Of a stretch of DNA of 64,000 bases, positions 37,507 through 48,837 are shown piece after piece (position 1 is the stretch's first letter; each line of letters starts with the position of its first letter). Source of the DNA: Gammaproteobacteria bacterium (GTDB taxonomy: Bacteria > Pseudomonadota > Gammaproteobacteria > JACKNK01); assembly GCA_024234955.1 (NCBI GenBank), contig JACKNK010000003.1, positions 1-64,000 of the forward strand, read 5' to 3'. The notes beneath the pieces were generated by a model. That model worked only from the letters and a program-made list of their open reading frames with translations, did not search any database and was not told where the DNA came from. A program made the position numbers and the translations under genes.

Positions 37507-38843
37507 TCACCGCCGTCGGAGGAAGACGGTTTCCGACGTGGACGACGACGGCGGCGCGACTTGCCGTCCTTGTCCTTGGGTACCGCCATATTGCGCTGCG
37601 CATCATCCATGCCCACGAACTCGGTCCACCAGGCGCAGAGTTCTTCCAGGGCTTCGCCGGATTCGCCGCGCAGCAACAGGAAATCGTAGGCGGCACGGAA
37701 ACGCGGATGCGTGACCAGACGCATCGGACGCTTGCCGCTGATCTGCTCGAATCGCGGCTGCAGATCCCATATCTCCCGCACCGGCTGGGTGAAGCGACGC
37801 GGCACGGAAGTGATCTCCTGCTGCGCGCCCACAACCGCCGTGAACGCCGCATAGCGGGCATCGTGAGGGTCCATGCCATCTTCGATACAGGCGGCATATT
37901 CCTCCTGATACGGCTCCCAGAGCAGCGCCGCAAACAGGAAGAACGGCGTCACGGACTGATCGCTGCGCACCCGTGCATCGGTGTTGTGCATGGCCTTGGC
38001 CACGAAGGTGATCGGGAAACCGTCATGTTCCTTGGTCAGGCTGTCCTCGGTCTGCGGAAACAGGTAGCCGAACAGACCGTAATGCCGCAGCAGCTCGTAG
38101 GTACGCAGCGCATGTCCTGCCAGGAACAGCTTGAGGCATTCGTCGTAGAGGCGCGCGGGCGGGATGTCGTCGAGCAGCGCGCCCAGTTCAAACAGCTTGG
38201 CCTCGCTGGACGCCGCCACCCGGAAGCCCAGCTTGGCGGCAAAACGCACGGCACGCAGCATGCGCACCGGGTCTTCGCGGTAGCGCTGTTCGGCATCGTT
38301 GCCGATCAGACACAACTCGCCACGACGCAGATCCGCCATGCCACCGGTGTAATCGACCACCGAAAAATCGGCGATGTTGTAGTACAGCGCATTGACCGTG
38401 AAATCTCGCCGCCAGGCGTCGGATTCGAGATCCCCATAGACGTTGTCGCGCAGGATGCGGCCCTTGTCCTCATCGACGCGACCGTCGTCACCGGCATCGT
38501 GCGGGGCGCGGAAGGTCGCCACCTCGATGACCTCGCGGCCGTAACGGACATGTGCCAGGCGAAAGCGCCGACCGATCAGGATACTGTTGCGGAACAGGTG
38601 CTTGACCTCTTCCGGATGCGCATTGGTGGCGATATCGAAGTCTTTGGGTTCGCGACCCAGCAACAGGTCACGGACGCCACCGCCAACCAGATAGGCCTCG
38701 TACCCGGCCTCATTGAGGCGGTAAAGCACCTTCAGGGCGGCTTCACTGATGTTCGCGCGCGAAATATTGTGCTCGGCGCGGGGGATGATGGTGGGCGAGC
38801 TGATGGTGAATCCCGATATTTGACGAAGTTCAGCGATGTGCAA
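37503..38843 (-). CDS. pcnB: poly(A) polymerase I
   Basis: Adds 3' poly(A) tails that promote RNA decay. The 446 residues contain the nucleotidyltransferase core LVGGGVRDLLLGREPKDFDIATNA (residues 52-75, with the catalytic DxD), GRRFRLAHV, RRDFTVNALYYNIADF, and EDPVRMLRAVRFAAKLGF. A basic tail (SRRRRRPRRKP) follows. The frame begins with TTG at 38843; no upstream ATG is available, and a TTG start is also known for the Escherichia coli gene, where it keeps expression low. The tRNA-Glu promoter is divergent, 31 bases upstream. Confidence 0.94.
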   Translation of the reverse strand: MHIAELRQISGFTISSPTIIPRAEHNISRANISEAALKVLYRLNEAGYEAYLVGGGVRDLLLGREPKDFDIATNAHPEEVKHLFRNSILIGRRFRLAHVRYGREVIEVATFRAPHDAGDDGRVDEDKGRILRDNVYGDLESDAWRRDFTVNALYYNIADFSVVDYTGGMADLRRGELCLIGNDAEQRYREDPVRMLRAVRFAAKLGFRVAASSEAKLFELGALLDDIPPARLYDECLKLFLAGHALRTYELLRHYGLFGYLFPQTEDSLTKEHDGFPITFVAKAMHNTDARVRSDQSVTPFFLFAALLWEPYQEEYAACIEDGMDPHDARYAAFTAVVGAQQEITSVPRRFTQPVREIWDLQPRFEQISGKRPMRLVTHPRFRAAYDFLLLRGESGEALEELCAWWTEFVGMDDAQRNMAVPKDKDGKSRRRRRPRRKPSSSDGGE

Positions 38844-38874
38844 TGTCAGGCTCGAAGCAGGCCGTCAAAGTCGC

Positions 38875-38902
38875 TTGAGCCAAGGGGGCGGCTGCGTATA
38901 AT
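38875..38902 (+). promoter_or_regulatory. sigma70 promoter for tRNA-Glu
   Basis: TTGAGC (38875-38880), a 16-base spacer and a perfect TATAAT (38897-38902) are followed by a GC-rich discriminator, ACGCGCC. GC-rich discriminators are typical of stable-RNA promoters under stringent control. The tRNA begins about 72 bases downstream of the expected start, leaving a 5' leader for RNase P. Confidence 0.75.
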
Positions 38903-38981
38903 ACGCGCCTCTTCGCGACGGGGACACCCGACCAGCGCCAGTGAGTGGCATTGGGCATCACGAAGAGGCTTTACCCCTCGC

Positions 38982-39056
38982 GCTCCCTTCGTCTAGCGGT
39001 TAGGACGCTGGCCTCTCACGTCGGTAACAGGGGTTCGAATCCCCTAGGGAGCGCCA
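38982..39056 (+). tRNA. tRNA-Glu (anticodon CTC)
   Basis: A cloverleaf of 75 nt including an encoded GCCA end. The acceptor stem is GCTCCCT with AGGGAGC and the anticodon arm is CTGGC-CTCTCAC-GTCGG. The anticodon CTC is at 39015-39017, with a T-arm of AGGGGTTCGAATCCCCT. The D-arm TCTAGCGGTTAGGA resembles bacterial tRNA-Glu. It reads the codon GAG. It is a single gene with its own promoter and terminator. Confidence 0.97.
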
Positions 39057-39068
39057 TTCAAAGCAAAC

Positions 39069-39102
39069 AAAAAAGCCCCGGTCCTGTGACCGGGGCTTTT
39101 TT
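39069..39102. terminator. bidirectional intrinsic terminator
   Basis: GCCCCGGTC (39075-39083) and GACCGGGGC (39088-39096) form a 9-bp stem with a CTGT loop, flanked by six A on the left and six T on the right. It ends the tRNA transcript rightward and the DUF3365 transcript leftward. Confidence 0.9.
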
Positions 39103-39126
39103 GTTTTCGGGGTTTCACTAAAACGC

Positions 39127-39708
39127 TTACATCTTCATCTTCACGGTGAAAGCGCCACGCAGATCCCCGGGCAGGAAGCCGCGTGCCTTGTCTTCCGGAT
39201 ACAACTCATCCAGCTTGGCTTTCAGGTCCGGCTTGATCTTGTCGCCGTGGCAGTTGTAGCAGACGCCACCGAGTGGGATGGCCTTCATGTAGCGGAAAGT
39301 CTGGCCGTCATCGCCCTCGACGACTTCATAGAACTCCATGTCCTTGACCTTCTCACCGGCCGCGACACGCGCCTGAAAATCGGCCAGAACCTTGGTTTCC
39401 CAGGCATCCGGCGCGTTCTTGGGCTGACGCAATTTGTGACTGGTGCGACCGACATCGATACCCAGCTTCTCGGACAGTTCCTTGGTCAGCGGCAAGGCCT
39501 TGGTGTTGCAGGTCTCGATCGCGTAGACCGGGCCTTTCTCCTTAGCCGCCTTGGTCACCGTCTTCTTCAGGAGTTCGAGCAGTTGGTCCGAGGCGTCACG
39601 GGCGGTCGCAGCCAGTGGCTCCAGATCGGTGGCTTGCACGCCGCCGGTAGCGAACAACATCAGACCAAGCGCCAGTGCCGGCGCGGTGCGGGAAATTCGA
39701 TGAGTCAT
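39127..39708 (-). CDS. DUF3365 (Tll0287-like) c-type haem protein
   Basis: A 193-residue exported protein. It has a signal peptide to about residue 26 (VQA), a helical region, and a single c-type haem motif CYNCH near residue 155 in GGVCYNCHGDKIKPDLKA, as in the Tll0287-like DUF3365 family. Members act as periplasmic haem sensors or small electron carriers. I chose ATG 39708 because the longer frame to 39810 lacks a signal peptide at its start. It ends against the bidirectional terminator, and is the last of a likely iscR-led run of genes. Confidence 0.8.
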   Translation of the reverse strand: MTHRISRTAPALALGLMLFATGGVQATDLEPLAATARDASDQLLELLKKTVTKAAKEKGPVYAIETCNTKALPLTKELSEKLGIDVGRTSHKLRQPKNAPDAWETKVLADFQARVAAGEKVKDMEFYEVVEGDDGQTFRYMKAIPLGGVCYNCHGDKIKPDLKAKLDELYPEDKARGFLPGDLRGAFTVKMKM

Positions 39709-39812
39709 CAGGCCATCCTCGTGTCTTGTGTTTATGGTGCGGATACGGAAAGCGTCGCAGTCTGCCTGGGACGATGGCCTTTTGTCCTTGATCCAGGACA
39801 AGCCACGCAAGC

Positions 39813-40748
39813 TCAGTTGCCGGATACGAAGAAGGTCAGGGTCGAATCCTCGCCGGGTTCCTCATCGCCGCCGCCCGCCTGTCTCAAGGCGGCCTCTACC
39901 AGCGCCCGTCTGAGCCCGTCGCGATCCAGAACGCAGGGATAGACCCGGTGCAATTCCGCAACGCGCATCGCCATGCGGAACGCCTGGGATTCAAGACGCG
40001 TCCGTGTGTGTGCATCGAGTCCCGGCAAGGTCAGCAACCAGGGCGACTGCCAGACGAGAAAGCGTTCCACGAGATCGCTCACCTCGCCGTCGGGCCACTG
40101 GTCCCGGAGTAGCAGCGCGGGAAGGAAATCGACCTCGTGTCGCGCACACGTAACGAGCCCGGTGTCCCGCAGTTGCAGTTCGTGGATTGCATCGGCATCG
40201 CGCCGATACCAGGCCACCGAGCCGGCTTCGTTATTGATCAGGGCGGCGAGTCGCATACAGGCATCCGCCTGATCCGGCGTCGTGAATTCCTGCTCGGCAA
40301 TCTGTCCCGGGCGCCATTTGGGGATCGCCGTTTCCCGAACCTTTTGCACGTCGCGACAGGAATCGATCAAGGCAAGCGGACGGCCATCTCGATCCAGAAG
40401 CCAACGCTCATAGCGGTCTTCAAGCGGCAACGGCAGCCGCTGCGCGGCCTCCCGGACGGCATCCAGCAGGCAGCTTCCCAGGCGATCGATACGTTCATAA
40501 TCGGTGACATGCCGGGTCGGGTACCGACTCAAACCAACCCGCGCCGACCAGCTCCCATACTTGACGTCGGAAAGCGGGATTTCGATCCATTCCCCGCGAT
40601 CATCCTGCTCCCGATCCACACCGCCCTGGATATACAACTCCCAATGCAGGCCATCTCGGGATACGGCATCCGCGCCATCGATCTCGACGATCTGAGCCAG
40701 CCCCCTGAATGGCTGCAGCAAACGCTGGCTATAGCACCGCGCCGTCAT
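39813..40748 (-). CDS. uncharacterised 311-residue protein
   Basis: I do not recognise this protein. It appears soluble, with no signal peptide or membrane segment. Blocks are rich in Arg, Asp and Trp, for example DGLHWELYIQGGVDREQDDRGEWIEIPLSDVKYGSW near residue 32 and WLLDRDGRPLALIDSC near 116. The N-terminal part could be a beta-sheet domain and the C-terminal half helical. The start overlaps the stop of the split-barrel flavin protein gene (ATGA), suggesting joint expression. Codon use looks like that of its neighbours. Confidence 0.7.
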   Translation of the reverse strand: MTARCYSQRLLQPFRGLAQIVEIDGADAVSRDGLHWELYIQGGVDREQDDRGEWIEIPLSDVKYGSWSARVGLSRYPTRHVTDYERIDRLGSCLLDAVREAAQRLPLPLEDRYERWLLDRDGRPLALIDSCRDVQKVRETAIPKWRPGQIAEQEFTTPDQADACMRLAALINNEAGSVAWYRRDADAIHELQLRDTGLVTCARHEVDFLPALLLRDQWPDGEVSDLVERFLVWQSPWLLTLPGLDAHTRTRLESQAFRMAMRVAELHRVYPCVLDRDGLRRALVEAALRQAGGGDEEPGEDSTLTFFVSGN

Positions 40749-41227
40749 TTCGCAGGCAACGACGCCGCCTCACGCAACGCCTGCGGCGAAAAATCACGTG
40801 CCCGCCCGAAGCCGCCGACGAGGCGACCACGCTCGACCACCAGACGAAAAAGTTTGAAGTCCGAGAACCCGAACAGCGCTTCCGCCGTGGGAATGCGCGC
40901 CAGATACCGTTTCCGAGCGAGCCCATACGCCGCCTGATCGCGGGGGAGCTTCTCGATACGACCGTGGAGACTCAGCCGGGCCAGGGTTTGAGGATCGCCC
41001 ATTTCGCAGTCGGCCTCGCCGATAGCCAGCGAAGCACGCGGGTCATTGCCCAGATTTCGGGTATGGGCGGCGAGCCCGCTCAGATGCAGCAACACCCCGC
41101 TGAAGTCCGGTTCGGCAACGAATGCCACATGCGACGCTTCAGGGCCTTGTTCGGACAGGGTCGCCAACGCGGCCCAACGCACACCGGTAAGGAGGTTGAA
41201 AATCAGTCTGAGATCTGGGTCTTTCAC
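40745..41227 (-). CDS. pyridoxamine-phosphate-oxidase-like split-barrel protein (HugZ-type)
   Basis: A 160-residue FMN-binding split-barrel protein. Typical elements are RWAALATLSEQGPEASHVAFV near residue 17, LSGLAAHTRNLGNDPRASLAIGE near 49, a middle LARLSLHGRIEKLP, and a C-terminal DFKLFRLVVERGRLVGGFGRA. The late portion resembles HugZ/HutZ-type haem-utilisation proteins. Substrate is unproven. It follows iscR by 29 bases and overlaps the next gene. Confidence 0.75.
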   Translation of the reverse strand: MKDPDLRLIFNLLTGVRWAALATLSEQGPEASHVAFVAEPDFSGVLLHLSGLAAHTRNLGNDPRASLAIGEADCEMGDPQTLARLSLHGRIEKLPRDQAAYGLARKRYLARIPTAEALFGFSDFKLFRLVVERGRLVGGFGRARDFSPQALREAASLPAK

Positions 41228-41256
41228 GGCACCCAGTTTAGAGCGTCAAAGCCGGA

Positions 41257-41730
41257 TCAGGCGCGCTTGCGCACAAAATTGATCGGACGCTCATGGCGTT
41301 CGTCCTGACGTCGCGCCACTTCACGCACCCCGGGCCGATTCGCGAAATCGGCCAGCGTGATGCCTTGCAGGAAATCGTGAATCTGGTCGGAGAGATCGGC
41401 CCACAGTTCATGGGTAAGACAACGCGCCCCACCCTGGCAATCGCCCTTGCCCCCGCAACGAGTCGCATCCACGCCCTCGCCGACGGCATTGATGATGTCG
41501 GCAATGGTAATGGTGCTGGCCGCCTTGGCGAGGCGATACCCCCCGCCAGGACCACGCACGCCCTCGACCAGTCCCTCGCGGCGCAGGCGCGCAAACAACT
41601 GTTCAAGATAGGAAAGGGAAATACCCTGACATTCGGAAATGTCCGCCAGCGTCACCGGACATTCCTCGCCGTGAATGGCGAGATCCATCATTGCGGTAAC
41701 CGCGTAACGACCTTTGGTGGACAACCTCAT
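41257..41730 (-). CDS. iscR: iron-sulfur cluster regulator IscR
   Basis: A 157-residue Rrf2-type regulator that senses [2Fe-2S] status. It starts [18 protein letters not shown] and has the winged helix [31 protein letters not shown]. The cluster ligands Cys92, Cys98, Cys104 and His107 lie in [17 protein letters not shown], at the same positions as in Escherichia coli IscR. The longer frame to 41796 is not conserved. Unusually, no iscS/U/A genes follow; a flavin-type and a c-haem gene do. A candidate IscR site lies 18 bases upstream. Confidence 0.93.
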   Translation of the reverse strand: MRLSTKGRYAVTAMMDLAIHGEECPVTLADISECQGISLSYLEQLFARLRREGLVEGVRGPGGGYRLAKAASTITIADIINAVGEGVDATRCGGKGDCQGGARCLTHELWADLSDQIHDFLQGITLADFANRPGVREVARRQDERHERPINFVRKRA

Positions 41731-41747
41731 GGGCTTTTGCGCCTCTA

Positions 41748-41772
41748 ATACCTGACTAAGTCGCTCAAGTTT
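41748..41772. promoter_or_regulatory. iscR: candidate type 1 IscR binding site
   Basis: The half-site ATACCTGACT (41748-41757) matches the type 1 consensus ATASYYGACT completely. After the spacer AAGTC comes GCTCAAGTTT, which matches seven of ten positions of the other half, AGTCRRSTAT. The site lies just upstream of iscR, where holo-IscR represses its own gene in Escherichia coli. TATTAG on the minus strand, overlapping the edge of the site, could be the -10 box. Confidence 0.55.
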
Positions 41773-41808
41773 CGAATATCGCTCTGCCAACGGCAACCGA
41801 CGCGCCCC

Positions 41809-42330
41809 TCAGGTTGCCGGGGTTTTAGTGCGTTGCGCGCAGCGGCTGGGCAATTCGAGGGCCACAAAACGGTGGCCCTGGATCAGGCAGTACTCCAGCC
41901 AGCGATTGAGAAACAGGTTCACGGTCCAGCGTCGGGCCTGTACGCCGGGGTCAACCTGATTGCGCGCCAACACCTCAAGTAGATCGTCGCAGACCACATC
42001 GCACATCATCTCGACCTGTCGGGTGTCGTGATAAATACGGATGCGCAGATCAGGATCGGCAATTCGTTCGCCCCCGACATCCAGATAATGGGTGAGCATC
42101 AATTCGGTGGTGTACCGCTGGCGATCGAGCACCTGCCAATGCAGATCGTTCGAACCCTCCACCTGCGAGATCAGCGTGTCGGGCAACTCCGCCAGTCCGG
42201 GCGCAAGATCGCTGAGCAAGCGAAAATTGCGCTCGTAGATCGCCATCAGATTGGCGAACTCGCGCTTGCGGAACAGATGTTCCAGCTGGAACCACGGACT
42301 GACCTGCACTCGATGCCTCTTGGTTGCCAT
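41809..42330 (-). CDS. DUF1249 family protein (YqiB-like)
   Basis: A 173-residue soluble protein of unknown function. Diagnostic segments are YERNFRLLSDLAPGL near residue 32, RQRYTTELMLTHYLD near 70, and DPDLRIRIYHDTRQVEMM near 92, as in YqiB. Family length is about 140-160, so this one is slightly longer at the C-terminus (PSRCAQRTKTPAT). It lies between iscR and the divergent pgm. Confidence 0.8.
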   Translation of the reverse strand: MATKRHRVQVSPWFQLEHLFRKREFANLMAIYERNFRLLSDLAPGLAELPDTLISQVEGSNDLHWQVLDRQRYTTELMLTHYLDVGGERIADPDLRIRIYHDTRQVEMMCDVVCDDLLEVLARNQVDPGVQARRWTVNLFLNRWLEYCLIQGHRFVALELPSRCAQRTKTPAT

Positions 42331-42342
42331 AAACGTACTTGA

Positions 42343-44052
<1,710 letters not shown>

Positions 44053-44081
44053 TGGTGTGCGGAACGAACAATGCTCAAAGC

Positions 44082-44118
44082 AAGACGGCCACACCGGTCA
44101 ACCTGGTCTGGCCGTCTT
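44082..44118. terminator. hairpin between pgm and era
   Basis: AAGACGGCCA (44082-44091) and TGGCCGTCTT (44109-44118) form a perfect 10-bp stem between the convergent pgm and era genes. The T-tract is short on both strands, so it is probably a modest bidirectional terminator. Confidence 0.55.
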
Positions 44119-44148
44119 CATCGCCATGCCCGTCGGAACGCCCGGGCG

Positions 44149-45060
44149 CTAAAGCTCGTCGTATCCCAGGCTCTTCAACGCCCGCTCATCGTCCGACCAG
44201 CCTTCCTTGACCTTGACCCAAAGCTGCAAATGCACGCGCTGATCGAAGATGCGCTGCATGTCGATCCGGGATTGCTTGCCCACCTCTTTCAAGGCCGCGC
44301 CACCCTTGCCGATCACGATCGCCTTCTGGCTGTCGCGCTCGACCCAGATCAGTGCCGCGATCTCGTAGCGATCGTTCTCGCTGTCCCAATCGAACTTCTC
44401 GATCTCGACGGTCAATGAATACGGCAGCTCCTTTTCGAGCACACGCATCAATTTCTCGCGCACCAGCTCGGCAGCGATAAAGCGCTGACTGCGATCCGTA
44501 ACCTGATCTTCGGGGAACATCGGTGTGCCTTCCGGCATCAGCGGCAGGATCTCCCGTTCCAGCGGCGAAACGTTCTCCCCCTTGCGCGCCGACAATGGCA
44601 CCACCGCAGCGAACTCGCGCTTTCCCCCAACCTTGGCAAGAAACGGCAGCAATTCTCCCTTGTCGCGGAATTTGTCGATCTTGTTGACCGCCAGCACCAC
44701 CGGCGCCTTCACTTCCGCCAGCTTGGACAGCACGAGGTCGTCTTCCTCGGTCCATCGCAGTGCCTCAATCACGAACACCACCACATCGACCTCGGAAAGC
44801 GTGCCGGTCGCGGTGCGGTTCAACTGCTTGTTGAGCGCCTTCTTGGCATTGAGGTGAATGCCAGGGGTATCGACGTAGACGATCTGATCCCCGCCAACGG
44901 TGTTGATGCCGAGAATGCGATGCCGCGTGGTCTGAGGCTTGGGCGTGGTGATGGCGATCTTCTGCCCGATCAGACGATTGAGCAGAGTCGATTTTCCCAC
45001 GTTGGGACGGCCTACGATCGCGACATAACCGCTGCGCGTGGTGCCGTTTGGTGTCGTCAT
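44149..45060 (-). CDS. era: GTPase Era
   Basis: GTPase needed for 16S rRNA maturation and 30S assembly. From the ATG at 45060 the 303 residues hold G1 GRPNVGKST (17-25), G3 DTPGIH, G4 NKID and a C-terminal KH domain with AIVIGKGGAALKEVG. The longer frame to 45168 lies inside rnc and is not conserved. The start overlaps the rnc stop, the usual rnc-era coupling. Confidence 0.96.
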   Translation of the reverse strand: MTTPNGTTRSGYVAIVGRPNVGKSTLLNRLIGQKIAITTPKPQTTRHRILGINTVGGDQIVYVDTPGIHLNAKKALNKQLNRTATGTLSEVDVVVFVIEALRWTEEDDLVLSKLAEVKAPVVLAVNKIDKFRDKGELLPFLAKVGGKREFAAVVPLSARKGENVSPLEREILPLMPEGTPMFPEDQVTDRSQRFIAAELVREKLMRVLEKELPYSLTVEIEKFDWDSENDRYEIAALIWVERDSQKAIVIGKGGAALKEVGKQSRIDMQRIFDQRVHLQLWVKVKEGWSDDERALKSLGYDEL

Positions 45061-45749
45061 GATTGAGATATGGACTGGAAATGGGAAAGCATGAGTTCGG
45101 CGGCGGCCTGTTCGGCCTTGCGGCGGCTGCGACCGGCGCCTTCGATCACCGTGTCGCCCGCCCGGCAAGCAACCCGAAAGTGCTGCTTGTGCTGGGCGCC
45201 AGTGACGTCAAGCACATCGTAGGTCGGCAGTGACTGTCCGTTGGACTGCAACCATTCCTGCAAGCGGGTCTTGGGGTCCTTGAGACCTGCTGCGTCAGGT
45301 AGGTTGGCAAGGCGATCGGCGAACAGATCCTGAATACACCGCTCCGCCTTGGCGAACCCGGCATCCATGTAGATCGCGCCGAGAATCGCTTCGACCGTAC
45401 CAGCTAGTATCGAATCGCGGCGATGCCCGCCCGCCTTCATTTCGCCGGACCCCAACCGCAGGAAATCCCCGATCTCCATATCTCGGGCAATCTGGGCAAG
45501 CGTGGTGCCGCGAACCAGGAAGGAGCGCAGGCGACTCATCTCGCCCTCGTCGGCATCGCTGCGCCGGCGGAACAGTTCTGCCGCGACGACCATACCCAGA
45601 ATGCTGTCGCCGAGAAATTCGAGACGCTCGTTATTCCGGCCAGCGGCGCTGCGATGAGTCAGCGCCTCTTCAAGCAGGTCACGATTTGCAAATTCGTGAC
45701 CGAAAGCGCGGGCCAGACGTTCCATCGGTTGACGCGCATCGCGGCTCAT
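45057..45749 (-). CDS. rnc: ribonuclease III
   Basis: Double-strand RNA endonuclease for rRNA processing and regulatory RNA decay. The catalytic domain has THRSAAGRNNERLEFLGDSILG with the metal-binding Glu/Asp, and TVEAILGAIYMD. The double-stranded RNA-binding domain ends GRSRRKAEQAAAELML. I use the ATG at 45749 (230 residues); a TTG at 45770 overlapping lepB or an ATG eight codons downstream are alternatives. Confidence 0.94.
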   Translation of the reverse strand: MSRDARQPMERLARAFGHEFANRDLLEEALTHRSAAGRNNERLEFLGDSILGMVVAAELFRRRSDADEGEMSRLRSFLVRGTTLAQIARDMEIGDFLRLGSGEMKAGGHRRDSILAGTVEAILGAIYMDAGFAKAERCIQDLFADRLANLPDAAGLKDPKTRLQEWLQSNGQSLPTYDVLDVTGAQHKQHFRVACRAGDTVIEGAGRSRRKAEQAAAELMLSHFQSISQS

Positions 45750-45762
45750 GCCAGGCCCCGCT

Positions 45763-46599
45763 TCATTCAACCGTAGTGCCGATCCGGCCCCATTCCGGGT
45801 GGCCGATCGCGCTGTCCCAGTTGAACCAGATCATGAACGCCTTGCCGACCAGGTTTTCGTCCGGGACCGTGCCCCAGCAACGACTGTCGTTACTGTTGTC
45901 CCGGTTGTCGCCCATCGCAAAGTAATGGCCTTCGGGCACCGTGAATTCGCCTTGGGTAAGCACATCGCAACCAGGATTGAAGTCGGGGCGGCGCAGGTCG
46001 ATGAGCACGTCATGCGCGACATCGCCGAGTTGCTCCTTCGCCATGCGCGCACCCGCCATGCGGATCCCCGAGCCGTAGGCGTCGTAAACACCCAGGTCCT
46101 GGAGTTTCTGAGGCTCCCCGTTCACGAACAAGGTCTTGCGGTGGTAGCTGATGCGATCGCCCGGCAGGCCGACGATGCGCTTGATGTAATCGGTGGTGGG
46201 ATCGAGCGGATAACGAAACACCACGACATCGCCGCGTTCCGGATCGCCGATCTCGATGATCTTCTTGTTGATCACCGGCAAGCGGATGCCATAGCTGAAC
46301 TTGTTGACCATGATGAAATCGCCGACCAGCAAGGTCGGCATCATCGACCCGGAGGGAATGCGAAACGGTTCGACCAGGAAGGAGCGAAGCAGCAGCACCA
46401 CCAGGATCACAGGAAAGAAGGCGCGTGCGTATTCGACCAGCACCGGTTCCCGCATCGCCTTGGCGCGGACGACATCGTCCGCCTCCGGGGACTGGGCAAG
46501 ATCTTGCCGCTTGGGCGCAAACACCCAGGCATCGATGGCCCAGATCACGCCGGTGACGAGACAGGCCAGGGTGAGGATGGTGGGAAAGTCGAAATGCAT
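45763..46599 (-). CDS. lepB: signal peptidase I
   Basis: Membrane protease that removes signal peptides. The 278 residues have an N-terminal membrane helix, a second helix near 60-75, and the catalytic serine Ser85 in IPSGSMMPTL. The general base Lys140 lies in DYIKRIVGLPGD, and the late GDNRDNSNDSR box is present. Length is typical of gammaproteobacteria. It lies in lepA-lepB-rnc-era order; the DUF4845 gene often found between lepB and rnc is absent here. Confidence 0.96.
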   Translation of the reverse strand: MHFDFPTILTLACLVTGVIWAIDAWVFAPKRQDLAQSPEADDVVRAKAMREPVLVEYARAFFPVILVVLLLRSFLVEPFRIPSGSMMPTLLVGDFIMVNKFSYGIRLPVINKKIIEIGDPERGDVVVFRYPLDPTTDYIKRIVGLPGDRISYHRKTLFVNGEPQKLQDLGVYDAYGSGIRMAGARMAKEQLGDVAHDVLIDLRRPDFNPGCDVLTQGEFTVPEGHYFAMGDNRDNSNDSRCWGTVPDENLVGKAFMIWFNWDSAIGHPEWGRIGTTVE

Positions 46600-46734
46600 C
46601 TGGAATCTTCCGTTAGAAGCGACGTGATCGGGGCGAACACCCTAACTCACGGCGCGATAAACCCCGGGTAAGGAGGTGCGACAAGGCAGGCGGAGATAAG
46701 CACACATTGGCCGCCAATTCACCCAATCTTCCAC

Positions 46735-48531
<1,797 letters not shown>

Positions 48532-48621
48532 GAGAAGGGCCTCGAAAAAGAGCGCATTGTCCTCGTTTCCGGGCTTTGGAGCAAAGCCGGTTATCCGAAT
48601 TCGGAAACCGCCCTTCCCGCC

Positions 48622-48834
48622 TCAAAGCAAGGCTTCGTCGAGAAAATACTGACAGACGAATTCGCCGTTGCGCCGCAACACCGGGACACGGTCGTTGTAT
48701 TCCAGGCGCAGGCGCTCGTCGGCATCAATATCCACCTCGGTGAAGGCGATGCCGCGCTGTCGGAGCCGCGTGGTCATCGCATCACAAAGGTGGCAGCCAT
48801 GACGGATATAGACCGTGTAGTCCTCCCCGCTCAT
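48622..48834 (-). CDS. glutaredoxin-like thiol protein
   Basis: A 70-residue thioredoxin-fold protein with redox motif CHLC at residues 14-17 and the cis-proline segment VPVLRRNGEFVCQ. This small glutaredoxin/DUF836-type protein is usual beside lepA and mucD. It would exchange disulfides with an unknown partner. It starts three bases after the mucD stop. Confidence 0.82.
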   Translation of the reverse strand: MSGEDYTVYIRHGCHLCDAMTTRLRQRGIAFTEVDIDADERLRLEYNDRVPVLRRNGEFVCQYFLDEALL

Positions 48835-48837
48835 GCC

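Noticed and set aside
38982..39056. tRNA-Glu as an island attachment site
   Set aside because: No integrase, repeated tRNA 3' end or composition shift is seen beside it. The flanks are ordinary core genes.
48569..48590. GGCTTTG-GAG-CAAAGCC hairpin between lepA and the glutaredoxin gene as terminator
   Set aside because: No T-tract follows on the minus strand, and the genes on both sides run in the same direction in a conserved cluster.
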